Origin: Pelecanus crispus
Lineage: Eukaryota; Chordata; Aves; Pelecaniformes; Pelecanidae
Assembly: GCF_030463565.1 (NCBI RefSeq)
Contig: NC_134649.1
Span: forward strand, 34,931,044-34,995,043
Reading direction: 5' to 3'
DNA length: 64,000 nt
Made by a program: the position numbers and the translations under genes. Below, piece by piece: positions 24,001 through 38,200 of the stretch. Position 1 is the stretch's first letter. Each line of letters opens with the position of its first letter. Below the pieces are notes generated by a model. That model saw only the letters and a list, made by a program, of their open reading frames with translations. It did not search any database and was not told the DNA's origin.

Positions 24001-27000
24001 TCCCAGCAGAACATTTCAAGTGCTGAAAATTGAAACTTGGAAGTGTAGTTCTAGGAGACAATTCAGGTAACCCAAAGTTTTACCCTCTAAAATGAGTGAA
24101 GACCAAAGCTAATTGGCTTTTGCACCAACACCCTTTGCTGCTTGCTAAAAGACTTAAACTGGATTGGACTAGACTACGATGAGGTGGGAGGACTGATTTT
24201 AAAAAGGAAAGACGCTTGTAATAGAATCCCTCCCTTAATAATGTACACAAGCCATAATCTGATACACTTACAGTCTCCACTACTACAGCATACTCTATAC
24301 CACTGCAAGTTAAGCTTGAGGTTCTGGATGAGACTACACACGTTTATGAAGCAGCTTTAAATCTTCAAAACTTTACCAATATTACAGGTCAAACTGTTTT
24401 GCTTTAAACAAAAAAGCCCAACCCTCCTCCAAACCATACTGCTAGCCAAAACTATTAAATCAACTGAAAAGTCGATCTATGCAGAGCACCTTAATTTACT
24501 GCCCCGTCAGCTCTCCCTCCCTTTCTTTTCCCCTGTAAATACCTAATAGTTTTTCAAGCATGAATGTCTACTGGCATTTTCCTTCTTGGTATGCAAGTCT
24601 GCTCCTGCTTTCATGGGTGATGTCTATGCATTTCATTAAAAAAACCCTCCCTTCCTCCCTCAAACGAAAATCAAACCCCGATATGATCTGACATATACCA
24701 AACAGTTATGATGGGAAGCAAAGACCAGCGAAGGTCAGCCAATTTCCTGAATTACATAACAGCTTCACAGTTCCTGTTTCATTAGTAGTTTGAGGTTTTG
24801 GGTTTTTTTAATCAACACATTAACTGCTTCAGTAGTAAGAAATACTGAGGTAAACTGAAGCAATTATTTCAAATCTGTGATCTTCAAAGGCATAATAAAC
24901 CAAAAATATTTACCCCTTGTAGTGTTTTTGAGATTGGTGGACAAGAGCATCTGTGCAAGAGTAAGTATCATTAGTTTCTCATTTTAGGGACTGGGAAACA
25001 AAGGTACAGTAAGCATATGACTATTCTCATCAGAGAGGATGTCAACTGCAAAGATGGAAAGGAACCTAAGCAGAACCTAAGCTCCTCACTTTCAATCCAA
25101 TCCCTTTTTATCATTCTATACTTGTAGAGTAGAAAAGCTTGTAGGTAAAAGTCCTATTTTTATAAGCCAAACTGATAAAAGAGAAAAAAAAGCAGATGAG
25201 CTGATGAAGGCTAAAAATCTTTCTCATTCTTTTTAAATACAACAATGTGTCTGATAAAAATGAATTGCAAATATGACTTCTTCCCATAAATGGTGCCACT
25301 GTTACACCATCACAGCTATATTACTGATTGTCTCCACAAAGCATTATCAGTTTGATTGCTAGACACATCACTAAATGGATAGGAGCTGCTGATAAATAAG
25401 CCAAGGCTGCCCTTACCAATAGAAACACCGCAGTGCGACCCACAGAGATTGATGTTACTCTCAGAGATGGCAGCCATACGGATCTGGTCAAACGCCCGTG
25501 TGAAGAAGGTAGCAAAGGTGCTGGCAAAAGCAACAGTTCTGTCACGAGTGGCACAACCAACCGCAATGCTCACCTGAAAAGAGGGAGATTGTACAAGAAG
25601 TGAGTTCCTCATTTATCGACTGTTTCCAAGAGATCATCTGTAGGACTTCCTACCATAAAACTTCAGCCAGAAGCTCTCAATGCAGATTAAAAATCTCTGT
25701 CCAGTCCTGCTCCTAATTGTTGGCCTTTCCAAAAAGGAAAGGAGGCAACTCACTCTCCCAGTACCTATCCTCCAGCATCTCCTCTGCTCCTTGCCTCAAC
25801 TGCTTGCTGTTATTGTGGATTCTTGCTGGGAGCTTTTCTTTATCTGTTCCAAGCAGCCATTCACAGAGTTTTAAGACTTATCCCCCTTTTTTTTTTTTCC
25901 TGGATCAAAGGCTTACACTTTAAGTCCAAAGGACATGGTTTTACTATCTCCAGCAGACAAAAACTATCATTACTAAGTGGAAATGGATTTACCTGTGTTA
26001 TTTGGACTGGTATTTACTAAAAGGGCCCTTCTTCAGCAAAATGGAAATTAGAACAAGGTCCTTAAATTGTTCATTGCCACAATTACCCCATACATTTATT
26101 TTACACAAAAACTGGTCTGCTCTTCATGCCAAACTTCTCCTAAGTCGATGTAAATCCTAAATGCCTGACTCAAGCTCATGAAACTGCCCTAATACAAAAT
26201 TTGCAAGAGGCAGTCCATCCATGGGTTCTTTGGTTATAAATCATTGAAGACAACAACAAACTTCTGCCTGAATTTGTGTCTTTAACTTCACTTGCTTCAG
26301 TGAACACATACAGGTGGCAACTGAAGACTAGGTCAAACAGATGAGTTACCAAATTATTTTAGTCCTTTCTGTACAAATGTCATTAGGCTAAATTTATTAA
26401 CTCTTTCTCTGTCCTCACCTTTATACCCCAGTCTAGTGCAGAACTTATTGTCACACTGTAACATTCCATTTCTTCTGAAGAAAAAAAAAAAAACCCAACC
26501 CAAAGAGTCTTTTCAGAGTTAAATCTCTACAAATCACACTGTGGAACACATTACTGTTGTTGACATGTTGCCATCTCCTTGTGTTCTGCTGAAATGCAGA
26601 CAATATGACCACAAAAATAAAAAGAAAAAAAGAGGCCAGTTACCATGTTCTGTTCAGCAATGTAGCATTCAATGTAGCGACTGGGATGTTCTTTCTTAAA
26701 AAGCTCTGAGAATGTGGAGTTCTTTGTGTCTCCATCCAACGCAATCACTCGATCATTAGCATGGCCCAGTTTTGCAAGTGCAACACCATAAGCTTTGCGG
26801 GTAGCCCACTAGGAAAAGAAAAATATAGCAGGACTGTTATAACTTTCTGTTTCTAGAAGCTTTTTTTTTCCCCTCCATTTTGTTGTTTTTCCATGAAGGC
26901 ATGCACATACAATTAAAAAAACCAAACTAAAAACATTTTAAATATTAGCCATATCAAAAGTACATATAAGAACAGTGACACACAGAAGAGTAAAGAAAAA

Positions 27001-30000
27001 AAAAGAAAAATACAGTGAAGCATCAGGACACACATCTGTAGCAACTCCCTACCTATCCAGCTAGGAATTTTTGAAAACTTAGTTTCCAATCATGGAGATT
27101 CACTGAACCTTGTGGAGTTTCTTTAATTTTAAATACACATAAAATAGTCTGGATAATTGATAATGATCACAAAATGAAGAAGAGTGATTTGAGTCTTCAT
27201 ATTTTAATATATCCGTTCCATACTCAGCGAGTTGAATGTCTGTGAGTCACACCACACAGGTAGGTGTTTACCGGGATATTCAAAATAGCAGAGAAGAGGT
27301 GGGCAGTTGAAGCTGTGGCAAGGGATAACACAAAACCTCCTGCCATCCATTAAACAGTCTCACACTTTGAAGATATCTGACAAACAGTGAAAGAGGAAGG
27401 GAGTACCTTTTCTCCCACTTTGTAAGTTGGTGGAGATGGCATCTTAATGTTTCTAATATTTATTACAGGTGCATCTTCTTCTGGGAGGGCTGGAGAAAGC
27501 TTTTTCTTATTCTGGATTTTGTCATCTATTTCCTGAATGACTTGTTCAGCCATGTTTTTTGGAAGGGGCTTTCCATGCCAGTTTTCCTTATCTTCAACGC
27601 CTGTGTATTTAAAATTACATTACAAATAAAAAAAATATAAAAACTATTTAAGTTTTTAGCTGCAGATTTTACCCAGATAAAAGTGCAGTGGAGTATGACA
27701 GTCTAGTCTTCCGAGGAAGAACTTCCTTATTATTCCCACTATAAACAGTTACAATAGTATTTAATTGCATTAAGACAGACATGTTTAAATATGTAAGAGA
27801 AATAGTCAGATTCCATATATTCCAAACTAGTGATGAAATTCCAGCATCTTCTACTGAAATTGTTTTTAAATTGGCACCTAAAAGACCTGGTCCATAAGTG
27901 TGGCAAGAAGTAAACCGTAAATCAGTGTGAACAGTTAACATGAAATTTCGTTAGGCCTAAATAAACAAACTCAGCTAAGTTCCAAACAACAGTTAACCAA
28001 GCTATCTAATTCAAACAAGACCTAACATTTTACAGCTTTATTTTAATAGCTTCTGATGACTCTCATCTTTGTACACCTGGCACTAACAGCAAAATTACGC
28101 CTCTGGCTGGTATGCTGCTTTTCACTGAGTAAGTCACTAAGAATAATAAATTTTGCTTGCTTGCTCAATGAAAAGGCATGAAGATATTCACTCCTGTTAT
28201 TAGTAGTATTTATCTGGTCAGAAAGACAAATTCACAGAGTGCTGCTAAAAGCTGTAGCTGAACAGAAACATGGCAACCCTTGACACTGAATATGCTTTTA
28301 GTCCATTCTGTGGATACAATGCTCAGAAGCTAGCACACATTTCACTTGCAAGAACCAAAATAATTTTCTTAGCACCAACACTGTCGAGAAGCATAAAGAG
28401 TTTGAAAGACTTTCTGCATGCTATTGCTCAAATATGTAGGTACACATCTGTCCCCTCGACAATGACATTTAGGTAAGTTTCACACCACATGAAAACTACA
28501 AAACGATCTCAGAGGCACCATGAACTCCAAAATTCAAACAGCTGCTAACCTATGAAATAATTTCTATGGACTACTGTATCCTGTATCTCAATGAAATACA
28601 CATCAGATCATATGAAATAACCTGTAGTATGACCAGATAGCTTAGGTACCATGTCTCATGCAGCTTTGCCAAAACTGTAAATGCAGCATCCCTCCTCGTT
28701 TCCATGCATTTTTACTGCCTAGCTGGTAACAAGCAGACCCAGTCATCTGCAACACAGTGGACAGGGAGCTTCTGTGACAAAGTCACTCCCTTCTCAGAGT
28801 AGTCTCTGTGAGTCTAGGGATCAAGAGCAAGCCAAAAAGGTTGCCCTCTTTTGCTAAGACAATTTTCAAGACCAAATCATATGGTCCAATGTTCCCCCTC
28901 GCCATCTTCCAGACTAGGAAATACTTTTTAAAGAGTAACAACTCAAGTACAGCTGACAGCAGAGGAAATCCTACTCTCTAGCTGGGGATCTATAAAAGCC
29001 CAGTCAACATGGAAGCACACCTGGCTGAATAACATGAAGAACCAAGGGCCACATCTTTGCCTGCTTCCAATGAAGTGTCAATCTAATGTCCTCCATAAGA
29101 AAAGGCAACAAAGGAAAAAAACAATAGGGTGAAATTCTGAGTTTTCAGAGTGTATGGTAGTATGATCAAGTCAAAAAGCTGACAGGATACCAACCTTTTT
29201 CAAATGTATGAAGCACTAAACTTCTGTATTTTTTAATGATTGCACCTTTATTGCAGCACTATGTATATATTATTATATACACATGTGTATGCAAAACAAT
29301 AGATGTTTTATTACCTGATATGCCTTTGCCTTTAAAAGTCTTTGCAATGATAGCTGTTGGCTGATGTTTGGCCTGGCCAAAGGCTTTGCAAAGTTCCTCC
29401 ACACTGTGTCCATCAACGATGATAGCATGCCAGCTAAAAACACAAACAGATCAACTGCTTCTAAAGGGTTTTAGCATGTGACACTCTCTGGTAGTTAGCA
29501 ATAACAATAATGAATACTAACTTCATTCCAATGCAGTGTCCTTTTAAGAGACACAAAGTATGCCAGAAACATGAACTAGCATTCATTTGAGATCATAAAA
29601 TATCATAGTCCCTTTTTTATAACGCAAAATGAGTCACAGAGGGATTAACAGCTACTAGCAAAATTCACAGCCCACAGATAACTAAGTTATCCTACGTTTC
29701 TTCAGACAAAATAGCCATTTTTAATCACAAGAGCAACTCAAACATCTAGAAATCAATTAAAAAATGTCAGTGGAAGTTGATTAAAATAACAAAAATGCTC
29801 CATCATAATTTGCATGGCTGCTATTGTATCTGACAGTTTTTATCATGGATTTTTGCATCTACACAGAAATATGCATTTGTAAACTAAATGAAAGCTGGTA
29901 AACAAAGAATGCTCTTATGAGTAATGGTTTCCATGCCCTTTTTTCTGATCTACTTGCTATGACAGTACATTTGGTCACACAGTTATAAAATCTGTATTTA

Positions 30001-32153
30001 ATGTGACAAAAACTGCTTTAAGATCCTCTAACAAATTTATCTGAGTAAGCACCCCTTTTATTTTTCCTCTAAACAAAAAACTCTGCCACTTTTAATATTT
30101 CTGCTGTATCAATATAGATGACCAAGATCAGGCATTATGAAAGACCATCTTTTTTGGTGATGGTATCCTTTAGAGATGAAAGCTCATTTGAAAAATTCTG
30201 AAAAGCAAATGAAACATACAGTTTCAAATGGAAGACTATACTGAACTTCTTCCAATCACGTACCCAAAGGCTTCACAGCGTTTCTGGTAAATTTCAACGT
30301 GATGCTGCAGAGGGGCAGGGTCACTTTGTCCAAGACGGTTAATATCAAATATAGCAACGAGATTATCAAGCTTGTAAAACCCAGCAAAGGCCATTGCCTC
30401 CCAAACAGAGCCTTCAGATAATTCTCCATCTCCAAGCAGACAATACACTCGATAGCTAGAAGATTAAAAAAAAAAAAGTTTGATGTGGAAGCACAATTAA
30501 ATCAAAAGCAAAACCCCTCTTAACAATTCATAGTGAGAATTCACTGCTTTTCTATCCCAAACTCAACTCCCATTGCTCAATGCATTCACCTCAGATAACC
30601 TTACGTAACCTTAGACAAATTAAAACGCTTTTGAGCTGTTACACATGAAAAAAATAAGATGAGAAATACTGTACTCCTTTTCAAACCTTCATCTCAAAAA
30701 AATCAGGTGTTAAGCCTCCTACTGCAAGGCTTGAATGAACAGGCCCATTAAACACTGTCACTGTGACTCAGCAAGATCACTAACAATGCATGAAAGGTTA
30801 CTGTCTGCTTCCTCATGCCTACCATATACTCTCTGGAAGGACGATCAATAATTTAATTTCAGGAAACTATAAATTGGGGATGGACTCAACTACAGATTAA
30901 AGCATGTTGCATAACCGAATTCAGGAAAAAGATAACGAGCACGATATAACTTTGTAGACTACTTCTCCAAACACTGAAGCTTTTTATTTAGGTAAATCTC
31001 AGTTAGCAGGAGTACTGCCTGATCTTTACAGAATTCAGCCACTGTATTTTTCTTTTATTACCACTCTTTTTTTGGATGACAAAGCTTTATAGATGTTTAT
31101 TACCTATTAACATTAAAAAAGAATAGTAAATTAGCCTTCAAATATATAAATTTAAAATAAAATAAACAAGATGGCTATTAGCGATTTTTTTTTACTAGAC
31201 ATTAAGCTATAACAGACTTCTGGTCCGAATCCCACCTGCCTTCAGCTAAATTTGAACTCCTTCCACATAAGCTGCTCCCCAGTACTGCATGCAAGACCAC
31301 CTTTTTCTTCTGTCATGTAAGCACTGGTTAGATTTTTTCCACACGTAGCATCTGCTAAACTCAATTAAAATCAGCAAGTCATCTTTCACAGAAATGATTT
31401 CAAGCTAGTGAAGTGTAGGACACATTAACTGGGCAGCCTATGCTCGAATGTACCAGAACTGTCACATAAAATACATCAACTACATCAGGCTATTTTCCTC
31501 CTCATACAGATTTGCCTTTAGACATCTACTTTTCTTGTCCACAAAACAAATGGCAGAAGCAGTCATTTTTGTCTCTATGCAGTCGAGTGCCTTTCTGATA
31601 ACATTTTGAAGCCCTGCTTTATGATTCAATGGTGCTATTATTGACCATAACAGTTCCTTATCTAGGTACATGCTCTCCATTATTTGTCATCTGACTTAGA
31701 AGGAAGACGCAAACTAGAGATGCATCTGTTCAAAAGGGACACACACCAGTCTCAAAATGGCTATCAATTACTCTCTGGAAGTTAGAGGCCCCTCCAACAA
31801 CTTACTGTCTTCTCTGTCAGGAACATCACCTTGCAATGCTGTCAGGTTATAAAAGGAACACACATATGCACTAATTCTTGCTTATATTTAAATCCTTGGT
31901 AGTTTCAGTGGCAATGGTTTTGTAATTATCAGGCTAGTAATCTATCATTTAAAACATGAATTTGAAATTAGTTTTGGGAATGGAGAATAGAATAATGGAT
32001 ATTGTGGTTTAACGTGGCAGACAGCTAAACACCACACAGCCATTCGCTCACTCTCCCGCTGCAGTGGGATGGGGGGGTACAATGGGGGGGGGGGGGGGGG
32101 GAAGTAAAATACACAGGTTGAGATAAAGACCATTTAATAGGTCAGAAAAGGGA

Positions 32154-32218
<65 letters not shown>

Positions 32219-35200
32219 GAGTATACAAAAGAAGTGATGCACAATGCAATTTGCTCACTACCTGCTGACCAATGCCCATCCCATCCCTGAGCAGCGACTG
32301 CCGCCCCCTGGCCAACTCCCCGCAGTTTCTATACTGAGCGTGATGCCATATGGTATGGAATAGCCCTTTGGCCAGTTTGGGTCAGCTCTCCTGGCTGTGC
32401 CCCCTCCCAGCTTCTTGCCTGCAGGACATGGGAAGCTGAGAAGTCCTTGACTAGTGTAAGCACACCTAGCAACAACTAACACATCAGTGTGTTATCAACA
32501 TTATTCTCAAACTAAATCCGAAACACAGCACTATACCAGCTACTAGGGAAAAAAAAAATTAACTCTATCCCAGCCAAAACCAGGTCAAGGAGGGTTTTTT
32601 TTTTTCCCCTGATTGAGATAGGAATATAATTTCACAAAAAATCTTTTCACTGAATGCCTATAATCATGAAATATGAAGATGGAATTACCTGGCTCTGTCA
32701 AAGAATTTGCCAGTGTATGCCATTCCACATGCAGCACCGAGACCCTGACCAAGGGATCCAGTAGCCACATCAGTGAATGCTTGCCTCTGAAAATAAAAAG
32801 ACAACAATTATTTTATAGTTAAAAAACACAGGAACTAAGTTTCAGTGCGAGAAGATGGTTCGACACCCATCAAAATTCAGCTTCTCAGCCCTAACAAGAT
32901 AGTGCAAGTCACTCCAAGTCTTGCCCTGTTCCCCTTCTTTACCTGCAACGCATGTACCTTGATGATCAGCGTCACAAGCTAACTAGGCTCTCTGAGAGGG
33001 AATAGTACCTATCACTCAGAAATTTCTCAGCTATGCCTTGGATGGCAACAGTGAAGAACTGATGATTTTGTGTAAAAAAAGAATCCAATTGAAACAACTG
33101 GCTGGGAACGGAAAGACGAATGAGGTGACCAAACTGGATATAAACTCTTGAAATACCTCAGAGCTTCTTAAAGGATGAGAAAAGCCATGCTGGAACTTTA
33201 TATAAACCTTTTTAAAATGGAAAACACTGACATACAGGACTGCAGGGGAACTTTACTACAACAATAAAGGTCATTTCTACATGCTCATTCAAATGCAGAC
33301 ACTGATTCAGTTGTGAAGCCATAAATATCATCAACCTTCTTGTAAGTCTTTATCTTTCCTGTACTGTAGCTGGCAACCAAGAATTGCTGCAAAATACATG
33401 CACTTCTTGTTTACAGAAAACACCATCTTATATCAAAGTTTACGAGCACTCACTGGTACTGGGTGTCCTTCTAAGATAGAATCAATTTTCCTCAAGTTCA
33501 GTAATTCTGCTTCTTGTAGAAAGCCAGCCTCTGCCCAAACAGAATATAAAATTGGTGCTGCATGACCCTAGAGAGAAACACAAATTGTAAGCAAAGCACA
33601 AGTTTCACCAAGGCAAAATTCTACAAAGCTGACAAACCCTGGAATCAGGTTCTTATGTCCACTAAAAGGTATCGAGTTATAAAACGCTTTTACAATGCAA
33701 TATTCACACTGATGCATATTTCCAAGGCCCCCATGCTCCTGCTTGGAGCACCCCAGACAGATGACTACAGTTAAGACAGAAAGAATGCAGCACTCTTGAG
33801 GGCTATTTAGGATGTCCTCGAGAAAATCAACATGGAAGAAGGTATCTCTCAGCCATACAGGTCCAATTCCAAAAAAGTAGTTTTGGTATCCAAATAAAAA
33901 AACCTTGATTCAATTTGCTTAGGTACTCATTTCAAGAACTGAGCACTGCTGACTAAACCAGTAAGCAGATGGATGAGCAAGTGTTACCCCATTAGAACTT
34001 CTTCAATGCATACGTATTCAAGGTAAGATGTGGTGAGTGACAACAGGCAAAATTTTAAGCTTTATACACTCAGATCCTGGCGGCCAGGTCCAACTGGGCA
34101 ACTGCAAAATAGAAGTAATCTTCCACCCATGGCGTCATTAGGAGTCAAAAAAGCATCAGAGGTTTGAAGCCATTTAGCAACTCTGGGCAGAAACCCTGAT
34201 TAGAGAGAGGTAAAGCAAACAAAGAAGCAACTCTTATTGCTTTACCACCTCAGCATTAGCTGCTTGCTTCTCATCTAATTACTTATTTCAGAATGGCAAT
34301 CAGAAGTGGCAACAGTTATTATCCAATGCAAGGATACACACCATCAGCCATGCAGCACTATTGTAAGCCACCACGTGGAGGAACTCCGACTCAAAGATGG
34401 AACCTGCTTCACTGGAGTACTTCATCTGCCATTTTTTACATCACTATGTTTTTCCGAAGGCTCCTCAACTGCCTTTATGTCCCGTGATCGAAATGTCCCT
34501 GTGATTTGCAAGGGCACAATGCAAAACGGGATAGAAACGCTAATGGTCGGTCCAGATTGTGGTTTTATGTGTTTTCTGAACCACAGTGGCTTCAGAAGTA
34601 GTACTGACTTTAATATCATACCGGCACAGTAGGAATGTAAACTACCCACTAACCTACCATAACTATTTTACATAACGCTCCCTGAAAAGCTGACAGTAAT
34701 TAGTGCACATTGTGATGTGACTGCAAGCATAACAGCATGGCTGCATTTAACAAGTAGAGCACAAAAGCTAACTGCAACTTACTTGTTAGAAAATTGGTTA
34801 AGCCAAAATAAAACAGACGTTGATACTTCTTGATAGATTTTAGACAATAACATGTATTATTTAATATTAGAACTTAACATGGTGAAGGTAAGACTTAGAG
34901 ACACATTATACAGACATTTTTAAATTATTTTTGAGTTATGCTACAACTTAACTCAACCAGCTTTTATTTGTCTTTCTGAAGTAGACAAATTCCAAGCTCT
35001 CAAATATTTCCAGTAGACTTCTGTGTAGATGAAAGCATAAGTAAGCATAAGTCAAGGAAGACAAGTCAATTTAATTTACAGACAGACAGCTCTTTACTAG
35101 CAGACTGCAACAGGACAGCATAACAGTTAATTATTTTACCTTTGAAAGAACAAACCGGTCGTTGCTGGCATTTCTGGGATCTTGCACTTTATACCTCATG

Positions 35201-38200
35201 GTATGGAAAAACAGCACAGACATAATCTCTGCTGCACTGCAACATGATGTAGGGTGGCTACAAGTAAAGACAGACCCAAGATTACCACTACTCATTATTG
35301 TTTGCTCAGGACCATATTTTTAAAATACCACTCCACCAGTCCCCTACTTCTCAGCATTAAAATACACAGTCTTAAGTGGTTTTGATAACCCATCCTATCT
35401 ACCATTACCCCAACGCCAATTAGTTGTACTTTGAGACAAAGGGAGCCTTCTTATCTAGTTGAAGTGGATGTTAAAAGACAGACCCTGGTGACAGCTCAAG
35501 GACATATCTTTGAGAGCTCTCTGTTCTTCTTCATGCCAAGGAACACCACACTAATCGGTGACTGTGAAGCACAGGAAGCAGTATGACCCCGTGCCTGAAA
35601 TCATACCCTACTGATTTACCTGACAGCAGAAATTCACACTGGTGCAGAGGAAACAAAGACAGCTTTCCACAGTACTTTAGTCATTCACTGCGCAAAGGAA
35701 TTAAAAGTGTGGCATCATGACTTGTTCAGGCACCGTTGCACAGGCAGGGACTTGCAATGCAAGATTAACTTTTGCAGTAAGTTCTGCACCACTTAGAACT
35801 GTATAACATAGGTACCATTTTATTTTACCATGTCAGAGCTGATAGAACTATAATTCTGATTTCTAAAGAGGACATTAAGTACTACAATTCTTGTATTTCA
35901 TCTTCTACTGAAACTGGACACAGAAATCTACTGTCTCCAGTAAACACCCAGATACACATTGTAAAATAGTAATTTGCTTAATCTTTGGCTAAGAGAGGAA
36001 CCAACATTTTCTACATTTACATCTATATCAGTTTGAAATATTGAACTAGTTGGTTTACCAAACATTTATAAGTATCTGGGATAGTCTCTCCCATTGAACT
36101 ATCTGGGATGACTTTTGCAACAATTTTCAACAGCAGCACAAATTTAATACTTCAACTATAACTTGCCTTAGAAACACACAGGCCCATGTCAGAACCAACT
36201 ATGCCATATAGCACCAACAAGCGAATATAAAGTTACATGAAAAGAGTTATTTCCAAGTGGCAAATGTTGAGTTATTCCAAGACAAGGTATATATTTCATT
36301 GAAGTGTAATAGAAGGGCATAGAACTACTTTTATCTACCTACATTACTGTAATTTAAATAACGATCACTGTAGTTCTTATGCACCTTGAAGGGATGGCAC
36401 TACTTGACTGCTTGAGTGTATCAGCCTCAGCTTTTCACTAGGGATAAAGCAAAGAGGCCTTTTAAAAAACTTTATTGAGCGTGGAAAGCAGCATTTCTCA
36501 GATTTTACTGGTATAAACAGGACCATTGTTGGCCATCAGTGGTTGCTACTGAAGTACACAAAAGCGAATGATGAACAGTAAGGTTACGGCTGCAGAAATC
36601 TGCACCAGCTTTGAAAATAACCTGCAGGCTCATCTCACCTTCTCTTCTACCAATGTTTATTTTTCATCTTTAACACCATACTCTTAAAATATTTGACCCT
36701 ACTTGTAAAACAGGACAAACTTACTATGAAAGTGTCATATTTTGTTTCCCGCATGTACATTTACCATGCATGTTAGGATTAGACAACACTTTCACTAGAA
36801 CTTTAACCAAACTATTCTCTTCTGGTAGTAATAAACCTTCCCTCCCAACACCCCCAACAGTGCTGTAATAAGAGAATAAAAACATGCAAAACACTAGCAA
36901 AATATGAATTACGGTTAGTGTCCATCCCTTAGTAAGTACTCACACACAGGGAACCAAAAGAATTAGCTTTAAACCATGGTTCAAACATATTAGTAAATAT
37001 TTATGTATTTGAGTTAATCAATAAGCCTTACATGCTTGTTTAAAGCTTTCATTCCTTTAATTTTATTAACTTTATACTTAACCATACTTCTATGAACTCC
37101 TGGTCTTGGTAAAAAAAGTTTTAAACAACCTAAAATGGTAGCGTGTGGAAATAAAAAAAGGGTAGAAAAATTTAATAAATTACCTGAAAACTGAAGAAGA
37201 AAAAAAAAAAATCTTGTTAATGCTACAGGTTAATTAAATGACTTCCTAACAACAGAAATTACCCAAAATTTAACTACATATCGGATACCAGAAATCATTC
37301 TAAAATCAACTACACAATTTTCTTTAAATATAGCCATCTTAACTACATCTACTAGTCTTCTATTAGCTCATACTTTTATAATAAGTTCTGTTAAAAGAAT
37401 TCCTTGTTAAGCCTAGCAAAGTGTATTTGGATTACTTGTACAAGGGGAGAAAAAGCCCACAGCAAGTCATCGCCACTATTCTCACACAGTCTTCCACATT
37501 TTGTTCCTGACTGATGAACAACCTAGAACTTTGTGGTGGTGGTCCAGTTAACGCTGTTCTCTGCCAGATAGCTTCTACTGAAGAACTGCCTTAACTTCAA
37601 AATACAGTCCTTTAGTAGGAAACCAAACCAAAGTACATTAGAACACTGAAATCCTGGGTCCACACAAAGAGTAAAATAATTACTCCAACGTAGGGGTTTT
37701 TTTTTTTTTCCCCATTACCCTGCATCAATTAATATTAGCTCCACCTACACGTGTCTATACATTTCAACTAAAAAGAATAGTGGAATGTTAAAATGGAATA
37801 CTGAGTGAAAGACAACAGCTAAAAAATTGAAGGAGAAAATCTGCAACAAAGTGATCATACCACATGTTAGGAAACTTAACTGCCTCTTAAGAAACTCTTG
37901 CAACTTCCACTTCTAAGAATTTAACCATCTAATTCTAGGAAGCCAGGCACTGTTTCAAAACCGCAGAAATTTATCATTAGCTACAAAAGAGACCCTACCA
38001 GTTTTGATGAAAACGTCTGCACTACTTATCTAAAAGAAGAACTTCTTCCATGCCCAAAAGCAAGTATGTTCAATCTCTGCAACTAACTTAATCAAATTTT
38101 CCCTACCTAAGGCATTTTAAACACAATTTTTTTTCCAGTTCACTGAATTTTTCCACTATAGCTGGTAAAGTACGCAAAGTGGTATGTTTGAGCATCTTCA

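Larger units (their letters stand above)
32000..32587 (-). mobile_element. Solo LTR, same ERVL-like family, copy 2, in TKT intron 4
   Basis: Aligns by eye along its whole length with 11396-11918: the left end around GTGGTTTAAC, the block CATATGGTATGGAATAGCCC, TCCTTGACTAGTGTAA, and the right end AAAACCAGGTCA. In the TKT sense it begins TGACCTGGTTT. It is longer than copy 1 because of two expansions: a G run and an AAT microsatellite. No clear target duplication. Its right end is about 100 bp from TKT exon 4 (32689), on the downstream side of that exon in transcript order. Confidence 0.72.

Noticed and set aside
31480-31680. 66-codon minus-strand frame in TKT intron 4
   Set aside because: No homology recognised; it would interrupt the exact TKT frame between exons 4 and 5.
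32048-32242. Minus-strand frame with a long tyrosine run
   Set aside because: Translation of the AAT microsatellite inside the LTR.
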